Source: an uncultured Bacteroidales bacterium (GTDB lineage Bacteria; Bacteroidota; Bacteroidia; Bacteroidales; Muribaculaceae). From it: DNA of 10,629 bases. A program made the translations under genes and the position numbers. Within the stretch, counting starts at the first letter, position 1, and each line of letters begins with the position of its first letter. Below the pieces are notes generated by a model. That model was not told the origin of the DNA, did no database searches, and saw nothing but the letters and a program-made list of their open reading frames with translations. The DNA lies in contig CAMWNL010000016.1 of assembly GCA_947175585.1 (NCBI GenBank), positions 1-10,629 on the forward strand. The letters are read 5' to 3'. Below, piece after piece: positions 5,311 through 10,629 of this stretch.

Positions 5311-5925
5311 CTAATCCTCAAGGATGTCAAACGATATCGCATCCATGTAGTAGAACGACAGATATGCCTTGCCTTCAGCAGCCTCACGTGCGGCGATACG
5401 GGCCCGGTAATCATCCATTCGTTCTTTAAATGTAGTCAGATCCTGCTGACCCTGAGCTGCGCGCTCTGTGTCACATCCCACCGATGCGTTAGCCGCTCTC
5501 TGAGCCGACTCCTCGCCTCGTTCTTCTGCAATCTGGTCTATCCTCTCGTTGAACTCGCGCTCCATTTCTGCCACGAGGTCATTATCAATGCGTTGCTCGC
5601 GGAAAACTCCGGTCACAGTAAGTGGATGATGAATCGTGTTTTTGGGGAACGGTTGACCCATCAGAGGAAATGCCTCGCAGCGTATCTGTATATTATCGGC
5701 GTTACCTTGAATAAACGCCTTTCTGCCTCCCTGTGTGCAGAGATGTGAACAGATACCCTCTATCGTGATCGTGTCTCCGACATACTGTTCAGGCGATTCA
5801 AACACCTGATCTACAGTCAGCGCATCTGTTGTTTCTGACGAGGCCAGCTGCTGAGTTTTCGAACCGCCGCATGCACTTGTAAGTAAAGCTACTATAGTAG
5901 CAAACAATAAAATAGTTTTTTTCAT
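5311..5925 (-). CDS. Lipoprotein with an OB-like domain and a CxHxC motif
   Basis: The protein has 204 residues. It begins with a lipoprotein signal peptide, MKKTILLFATIVALLTSACG, with the modified Cys at 19, so it should be anchored in a membrane on the periplasmic side or be surface exposed. Residues about 37-112 (LTVDQVFESPEQYVGDTITI, then EGICSHLCTQGGRKAFI) have the beta-strand spacing of an OB fold. They also carry C59-S-H61-L-C63 and C83, a plausible metal or heme ligand set or redox pair. Residues about 115-185 are highly charged and probably helical, with one further Cys (151). The CSHLC/GGRKAF part recalls DUF4920-type domains but differs from them. I associate this protein type with the DUF4857/ABC cluster of Bacteroidales from memory. 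It is the last gene of the leftward operon, 39 nt after DUF4857, with no promoter in the gap. Confidence 0.9.
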   Translation of the reverse strand: MKKTILLFATIVALLTSACGGSKTQQLASSETTDALTVDQVFESPEQYVGDTITIEGICSHLCTQGGRKAFIQGNADNIQIRCEAFPLMGQPFPKNTIHHPLTVTGVFREQRIDNDLVAEMEREFNERIDQIAEERGEESAQRAANASVGCDTERAAQGQQDLTTFKERMDDYRARIAAREAAEGKAYLSFYYMDAISFDILED

Positions 5926-5964
5926 AATTAATTTATCGATTTGATTTTTAATATTTAATTCAGT

Positions 5965-7218
5965 TCAATTTGCGACACGCTTCATCAGCATGACAGGAAT
6001 AAACGCGAAGAGACCGCATACAAGAGTGAGTGCAGCTTTGCCGATTGTGCAACGGATATTTCGTCCGCGAGCCGCAAACAGCACTATTAATGTAAGCACG
6101 ATATTGAGCCACACAGCCTTCCACGACCAGTCTCCTACTCGCGGATAGACATACTTGTCGTCAACATCTGTGAAACTAATCGTGAAGGGGAATATCCACT
6201 TCCGTGACTCCTTGCTCAGCGAAGTCGGATTGGAGAAGTCATAGACTGCGAGCACCGAATAATCATCGGGGTCAAGCGCTACCCATTTTGTTTCATTACC
6301 CGACTTGACTTTCACACACCAGCTGAAAAGATTCTTCATAATCATTATGCGGTCTTTTTCAGGATTGAACTTCACTCCGTTAAGTTTCGTGATTGAATAT
6401 GTCTCATCGTGATTGATTGCATACAGGTTGTCATTCTCATCGGTAAAGAGGCCGTAGAGCAGCCGGTCAGCGTTCTCCATCACAAACACGTGGCGGGGAA
6501 CGATCGTGTCATTCAAAGGTATACGCGCCATACTCGGACGATTGGCCTGCATCTTCAGATGATAGAGCTTGTTGTCGCCGTCAATAATCAGATAACCGTT
6601 GTCATATGATTTTCGGGTCGTGATATTTCCGTTAGCTTCTTTAGCCGGAAATGAGAAGCCTTTATCGGCAAACATCTTTGCAAAACGTCCTGTTTTTGTC
6701 TCGTCAAGCGAGTTTGACTCGATATTGATTATTTCTACATGGCCGGGCATCGTCAGCACAACTTCCGGATCCTCAAACTTAAATCGAGCCGGCATTGACT
6801 CCATAAGAGGATAGACCGTAGGCACAGACCGGTTGAGATCCTTGGGTGATGAGCTGAATATCCAGCTGTTCATCCTGATATCGCGCATCGTCACTTCGAT
6901 GCCTTTGATCGAATCCGGCATCTGACCTTTGGATGACAACTGACCCACGAATATTTCCGGTAAAAGTGAGTCACGCTCGTCCATCGTGTAGTGACGGCCG
7001 GGTGTCTGAGTCACAGGATCCACTTCAAAAATATCCGGTTCACCGGCTTTACTGTCATTAGTAAAGTCTGTGACGATAAAGCAATCATTGATCGGCGAGT
7101 AGCTGACAAATGGTTCACGATCGCGCTCCGAGAAACAGAGTGAATAAAGCCAGGGCAACACCCAGCTCAACACTGCTGTCGACAGCAATAAAAACAGTAT
7201 GTAGTAAGTCTTCTTCAT
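5965..7218 (-). CDS. DUF4857-like membrane protein with a large periplasmic domain
   Basis: The protein has 417 residues from ATG 7218. An ATG at 7260 is in frame but lies inside the permease gene, and the 7218 start leaves a single base after the permease stop. MKKTYYILFLLLSTAVLSWV begins one membrane helix (about 5-27). A periplasmic domain of some 335 residues follows, with beta-propeller-like short repeats of the 'DGDNKLYHLKM' and 'DENDNLYAIN' kind. Two C-terminal helices lie at about 367-383 and 392-411. Length and topology fit DUF4857 proteins, which in Bacteroidales accompany an ABC ATPase and permease. A reasonable role is an accessory or sensor subunit that links the transporter to periplasmic partners; the biochemical function is unknown. 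Confidence 0.85.
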   Translation of the reverse strand: MKKTYYILFLLLSTAVLSWVLPWLYSLCFSERDREPFVSYSPINDCFIVTDFTNDSKAGEPDIFEVDPVTQTPGRHYTMDERDSLLPEIFVGQLSSKGQMPDSIKGIEVTMRDIRMNSWIFSSSPKDLNRSVPTVYPLMESMPARFKFEDPEVVLTMPGHVEIINIESNSLDETKTGRFAKMFADKGFSFPAKEANGNITTRKSYDNGYLIIDGDNKLYHLKMQANRPSMARIPLNDTIVPRHVFVMENADRLLYGLFTDENDNLYAINHDETYSITKLNGVKFNPEKDRIMIMKNLFSWCVKVKSGNETKWVALDPDDYSVLAVYDFSNPTSLSKESRKWIFPFTISFTDVDDKYVYPRVGDWSWKAVWLNIVLTLIVLFAARGRNIRCTIGKAALTLVCGLFAFIPVMLMKRVAN

Positions 7219-7219
7219 A

Positions 7220-7894
7220 TCAGTCCTGATGGCCCTCCTTAAACCGCGCAATAGAGCCAAACGAGAAAATCGTTATCAAAGCTATGAAAACAACAATGGT
7301 GACAATCATATAATTATAGGCAGCCATAGTTGTCGGCTGCAGAAACATCACGAGCAACACGGCGACACCGACGAGGCCAAGCAGTATACGCATATACCAT
7401 GTGCCTTCCAGACATACTGATGTCACAAACAGATAACCGATGAAACCGGCCAAATACCAAGGCAACATGGTCAGGAACACCCGTCCGACAAGTTCGCTAT
7501 GGAAGATGGTTGCGTCATAAATCAGTATTACTCCTGCCTGCAGCAGATATATGACCAGCAGTTCGAGCAGACCCGTAGCGAGCATCATCGCCACCAGACG
7601 CAGCTGCGGAAAGGGCAGATGCAACGTCAGTTTGAGTCTTTTCTGTGCGACCTCAGGCACCATCTGGGCTATGCCTAACGCAAGTCCGACCGCAAGCGGT
7701 ATGTAGGTCAGAGTGTCGACATACGACACATCTTTGAGAAGCATCGACAGCCATAGCGAGACTATGCCATGCTCATTTATCAGGGAGTTGGTGCGGAGTA
7801 TGACATAGACCGCCACAAGCAGTGCCACCGCAAGCGCTATAAAGAACACGCGCCTGGTCTTAAGCCACTCCTTAAATATGATGGATGAATACAT
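7220..7894 (-). CDS. ABC-2-type transporter permease
   Basis: The protein has 224 residues and about six membrane helices (16-34, 60-79, 98-126, 136-161, 168-186, 191-213). The opening MYSSIIFKEWLKTRR, an amphipathic helix with KEW before helix 1, is typical of ABC-2 membrane subunits. So is the cytoplasmic loop PEVAQKRLKLTLHLP (80-94), which carries the charged coupling segment. It lies 18 nt after the ABC ATPase and one base before DUF4857, so the three form a transporter module; a homodimer, or a pairing with the helices of DUF4857, is expected. The substrate cannot be inferred. Sequence identity within this family is usually low, so the call rests on topology and context. Confidence 0.85.
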   Translation of the reverse strand: MYSSIIFKEWLKTRRVFFIALAVALLVAVYVILRTNSLINEHGIVSLWLSMLLKDVSYVDTLTYIPLAVGLALGIAQMVPEVAQKRLKLTLHLPFPQLRLVAMMLATGLLELLVIYLLQAGVILIYDATIFHSELVGRVFLTMLPWYLAGFIGYLFVTSVCLEGTWYMRILLGLVGVAVLLVMFLQPTTMAAYNYMIVTIVVFIALITIFSFGSIARFKEGHQD

Positions 7895-7912
7895 TTCTTT
7901 CTGTGTTAAGCA

Positions 7913-8812
7913 TTAATATTTTCCTGTCAGACCTATGAACGCATCCTCAAGCGACATCGGCGCGCGCTCCAAATCACTGTACATCACGCCATTGCTATCA
8001 AGATAATGTCTGACATAGTCAATTCCGTCAAACGAGTACAGTTCCACCTCATTGCGTATTTTGCCTGGATTTATGATTTTGGCGTCTTCGGGCAACGCTA
8101 TGTCACCGTCAGTGTGAAACCTATACATGCCGAAATCTGCAAGCAGTCTGTCAACCGGCATCTGGGTGAGGATTTTACCGTAATCAAGTATGATGCAGTC
8201 ATCGATAAGGCGTTCGAGGTCCTGAATTATGTGAGAGGTCATAAACACCGTCTTGTCTTCAGCTTTGGCAAATTCGCGCAGATAGTCGATGAAAAGTCGG
8301 CGATAACCGGGATCAAGTCCGAGCGAGAAGTCATCGAGGACGAGGAGATCAGCGTTCTGGGCGAGAATCAGACCTAATGCGACCTGCGATCGCTGTCCGC
8401 ATGACATCGTTGATATTCTCTGATTTGGCGACACCTTCAGTTTCTTCATCAGCTCATAGTAAGCCTCACGTTTCCACTTCGGGTAAAACTTCGAATAAAA
8501 TTTCTCGATCTGCTCTATTGTCATGAACGCATATTGCACGTGTCCCTCGATGAGCAGGGCGATGCGGGCGCGCGTCTCCGGACGCATCTCAGTGATTGAC
8601 TCCCCGAAGATGCGACATTCTCCCGACTGCGGACGCAGATAGCCCATCAGGATGTTGATTGTGGTGGTCTTACCGGTTCCGTTCTTACCCAGCAATCCGA
8701 GGATTCTGCCTTTAGGCACCTCAAAGCTAAGGTCGCTGTAAATTATTCGCCCCTTGCCGTAGCGCTGAGTGAGGTTCCTGACCGATATTACTGATTCTTG
8801 ATTATTAAGCAT
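7913..8812 (-). CDS. ABC transporter ATP-binding protein
   Basis: This 299-residue protein powers the permease by ATP hydrolysis at the inner face of the inner membrane. Visible motifs are Walker A GKNGTGKTT (42-50), signature MSCGQ (136-140), Walker B LLVLD (156-160), D-loop GLDP (165-168) and switch H194 in MTSH. Three positions depart from the usual pattern. The Q-loop Gln is apparently replaced by E89 (LLIEG), the signature reads SCGQ instead of SGGQ, and the catalytic Glu after Walker B is Asp161 (LDDFS). The E in the Q-loop and the FYPKWK segment recall the BcrA/YtrB-type exporter ATPases. A C-terminal extension of about 80 residues follows the nucleotide-binding fold, as in that group. 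It is the third gene seen in the operon, 25 nt after the barrel gene. Confidence 0.93.
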   Translation of the reverse strand: MLNNQESVISVRNLTQRYGKGRIIYSDLSFEVPKGRILGLLGKNGTGKTTTINILMGYLRPQSGECRIFGESITEMRPETRARIALLIEGHVQYAFMTIEQIEKFYSKFYPKWKREAYYELMKKLKVSPNQRISTMSCGQRSQVALGLILAQNADLLVLDDFSLGLDPGYRRLFIDYLREFAKAEDKTVFMTSHIIQDLERLIDDCIILDYGKILTQMPVDRLLADFGMYRFHTDGDIALPEDAKIINPGKIRNEVELYSFDGIDYVRHYLDSNGVMYSDLERAPMSLEDAFIGLTGKY

Positions 8813-8837
8813 CTGTAATTTATGATAAAAATATAAT

Positions 8838-10385
8838 TCAAAATGTCAAAGATAGTCCTGCAATCAATCTGTTGTCTTCCGACAGTGACTTATAGTCGTA
8901 GTGTTCAATCTCCGCAGAGAGCGACACTACTACCGACCTGACCGCCCGCGATGCTGTAAAGCCGACTCGATGCGACCTGATGTCAGATGACGCCATATTG
9001 TAGATCGCCAGACACATCAGCCCTATGGGCGTCGACAGGTCGAGTCCGCCCCACTCTGCCGATGTCGATCTGACAAACCGGCCGTCATATCCGAGAGTCG
9101 CGCCGATTGACCATCGACGGGCTATTTTCTTATTAGCTGAGAGCGACACACCTGCAAAAAAGTAATCGACACACAGACTCCGCGACGGTTCGACAAGATA
9201 CTCCTTGTCTTTCACATAACCGGCCCGGGGACAAAGTGTAAACACAGCTCCGGATCCGCTCCGGTTCAATGACGCCGGCATCTCAAACTCAATACCATAT
9301 CGGTCATGATGATAATTCTTGCGTTCGCCTATCTTATCGTAGTTTTCAGCAGACGATCCGAAAAGATTCTCAGTCGCTACACGATTGCGTGCATAAGCCG
9401 ATATTGTCGGAAACAATTTTATTGCGCGGTCAAATGTAAAGAGTCTCGACACACGTGCCTTGAATAATGATGTAGCCGTCGAACCGAATTTGAGATTGTT
9501 GTAGCCGTTCAATATTAAACCGGCATCAGTCACCTCAGCCGACACCTCAGCATATAATCGGTCACTGTGAGCCATCGGCACAAGTTGTAACGACGCACTG
9601 AAACCTGTCATACGGTTAGCACCGGTCTGAGCGTCCGCGCCTCTGAACCGGCTTGAAGTCGTGCCGAGTCCGGTATACACCATCGTGATGGCGTGGGTGA
9701 CGGTATTGTAGAAATCGACGTCAGTGTCCTGATGGTAGACCCTCACACCAAGGTTGAGTCCCAACAGATATCGGCCGCAAAGTCTCCTGCCGCCTCCGAT
9801 TCCGACATTAAGGTCCGACACGATATTACGCACACGCGGATCGACCGATCTGTGAGCCACTGTTGCCGAATAATCGGCCTGCACTCCCAATGACCATCCA
9901 CTGCCGTAGATCCGATTCCAGCCTCCGCCGAAATCATACCGCTGCCTGCTGAGATCACCTCCCGTGTCATCACACAAGACAAACGGAGCCACAGCGTCAT
10001 AGTCAATGACGTCGCTGAACACTATGTCGCGAGACTTGCCGTTGTGATATCCGGCGTGTCCGCAGACCGTTGACACGGGTGAGAGTTTATAATATGTCTC
10101 AGCCGACAACCCGTAGAGGTTATGACCGCTGCCGTTCTGAGCCATGACCGCTATGTCGGACCTGTCTATATCAACAGTCAGTCCGACGGTCGATACACTC
10201 TTATTATCAGCGAAATGCATGGTTGACGCTCCTGACATATAGTATCGTCTGAGACTCACGCCTAACGGTGATTCCCTGTCGGCTTTCAGATTCAGAATTG
10301 AATCATCATCCTGAGGACGGCCGTAAGCCGCGACCGCCCCCAAGATGATGAAGATTGCAAGGTATAGACTACCTTTATAATTCAT
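8838..10385 (-). CDS. Outer-membrane beta-barrel protein (DUF6850-like)
   Basis: The protein has 515 residues. A Sec signal peptide (MNYKGSLYLAIFIILGAVAA, cut near YG/RP at about 22) leads to a long run of alternating hydrophobic and polar strands rich in Gly, Tyr and Ser. The C-terminus LIAGLSLTF ends in Phe, the signal used by the BAM machinery to fold barrels. Length suggests a barrel of some 16 to 18 strands without a TonB box or plug, so it is not a TonB-dependent receptor itself. In Bacteroidales, barrels of the DUF6850 family are found beside DUF4876 proteins and ABC genes, which matches this order; the family name is from memory of such neighbourhoods. It starts 7 nt after the DUF4876-like gene. 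A channel or surface-assembly role for the operon's substrate is inferred. Confidence 0.85.
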   Translation of the reverse strand: MNYKGSLYLAIFIILGAVAAYGRPQDDDSILNLKADRESPLGVSLRRYYMSGASTMHFADNKSVSTVGLTVDIDRSDIAVMAQNGSGHNLYGLSAETYYKLSPVSTVCGHAGYHNGKSRDIVFSDVIDYDAVAPFVLCDDTGGDLSRQRYDFGGGWNRIYGSGWSLGVQADYSATVAHRSVDPRVRNIVSDLNVGIGGGRRLCGRYLLGLNLGVRVYHQDTDVDFYNTVTHAITMVYTGLGTTSSRFRGADAQTGANRMTGFSASLQLVPMAHSDRLYAEVSAEVTDAGLILNGYNNLKFGSTATSLFKARVSRLFTFDRAIKLFPTISAYARNRVATENLFGSSAENYDKIGERKNYHHDRYGIEFEMPASLNRSGSGAVFTLCPRAGYVKDKEYLVEPSRSLCVDYFFAGVSLSANKKIARRWSIGATLGYDGRFVRSTSAEWGGLDLSTPIGLMCLAIYNMASSDIRSHRVGFTASRAVRSVVVSLSAEIEHYDYKSLSEDNRLIAGLSLTF

Positions 10386-10392
10386 TTACCGC

Positions 10393-10629
10393 TTAATTAA
10401 GTTCCTCTTTTGTATTGATATTTACAATCTTGAAGTCCTTGGCAGAGTCATCAGTATCCTGAAGGATAATATTGCCGTCAGCCGACTTGCCAGCCTCGCG
10501 ACGCACAAACATACGGTATGCACGGTCTGCGGCGCTCTGCGGATCATCGTTGATCGACTTATAGCTGATGTCTATTGACGGGGGCAGGCAGAGGAATTCC
10601 TGACTGCTTGCCGGACTGAGGTTCACACC
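10393..10629 (-). CDS. C-terminal part of a DUF4876-like protein (runs off right edge)
   Basis: Only the last 78 residues are in the window; the frame is open to the edge and no start is visible. The sequence includes SIDISYKSINDDPQSAADRA, then YRMFVRREAG, GNIILQDTDDSAKDF and the tail KIVNINTKEELN. The 'DTxxSxxDF' pattern after an Arg-rich strand is what I recall at the end of DUF4876 proteins, which are exported and encoded next to TonB-dependent receptors in Bacteroidales. The position directly ahead of the barrel gene agrees. Identification from so short a piece is tentative. The operon promoter must lie outside the window. Confidence 0.65.
   Translation of the reverse strand, partial: GVNLSPASSQEFLCLPPSIDISYKSINDDPQSAADRAYRMFVRREAGKSADGNIILQDTDDSAKDFKIVNINTKEELN

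Noticed and set aside
5272..5748. Plus-strand open frame of 158 codons
   Set aside because: It runs antisense to the lipoprotein gene, which has a signal peptide, lipobox and operon context; the plus-strand product has no sensible composition.
8006..8377. Plus-strand open frame of 123 codons
   Set aside because: It lies wholly antisense within the ABC ATPase, whose motifs are intact.
1..10629. Search for CRISPR, tRNA, rRNA, integrase, transposase or retron-like features
   Set aside because: No regularly spaced repeats, cloverleaf, rRNA-like sequence or recombinase motifs were seen on either strand.

Overview
The window looks like chromosomal DNA of a member of the order Bacteroidales, probably a gut Bacteroides/Muribaculaceae-type organism. 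The basis is promoter elements of the Bacteroidetes type (TTTG then TAnnTTTG), mostly absent Shine-Dalgarno sites, and protein families I associate with that group: an ECF sigma factor paired with a small multi-pass membrane protein, an AAA_14/DUF4143 ATPase, and proteins resembling DUF4857, DUF6850 and DUF4876. No rRNA, tRNA, CRISPR array, insertion sequence or integrase is visible.

Left part (1-1440): the start of a leftward gene with a basic N-terminus and one membrane helix runs off the left edge. It is divergent from a two-gene rightward unit, an ECF sigma factor (342-836) and a four-helix membrane protein starting two bases later (838-1386), closed by an intrinsic terminator (1405-1438). 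The membrane protein is the natural candidate for controlling the sigma factor.

Middle part (1440-5217): an AT-rich, accessory-looking stretch. It holds a rightward cluster of three tightly overlapping genes: a small two-helix membrane protein broken by an in-frame TAA, a 239-residue membrane-anchored protein and a 250-residue exported protein, none of which I can name. Next come decayed fragments, including an exact second copy of the 19 bp that form the junction between the last two genes. A leftward AAA_14/DUF4143 ATPase follows, with a well-formed promoter and a 38-bp dyad over its predicted transcription start. Behind its promoter lies a frameshifted winged-helix DNA-binding remnant. The pattern suggests gene turnover by duplication, deletion and decay.

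Right part (5218-10629): a denser, more GC-rich leftward operon that begins beyond the right edge. In transcription order it encodes the C-terminus of a DUF4876-like protein, an outer-membrane beta-barrel (DUF6850-like), an ABC ATPase, a six-helix ABC-2-type permease, a DUF4857-like membrane/periplasmic protein and a lipoprotein with a CxHxC motif. Spacings are 7, 25, 18, 1 and 39 nt, ending at a strong hairpin (5218-5255). The set spans inner membrane, periplasm and outer membrane and looks like one envelope transport or assembly system. Its substrate cannot be read from the sequence; a metal or metal-complex role is only an inference.
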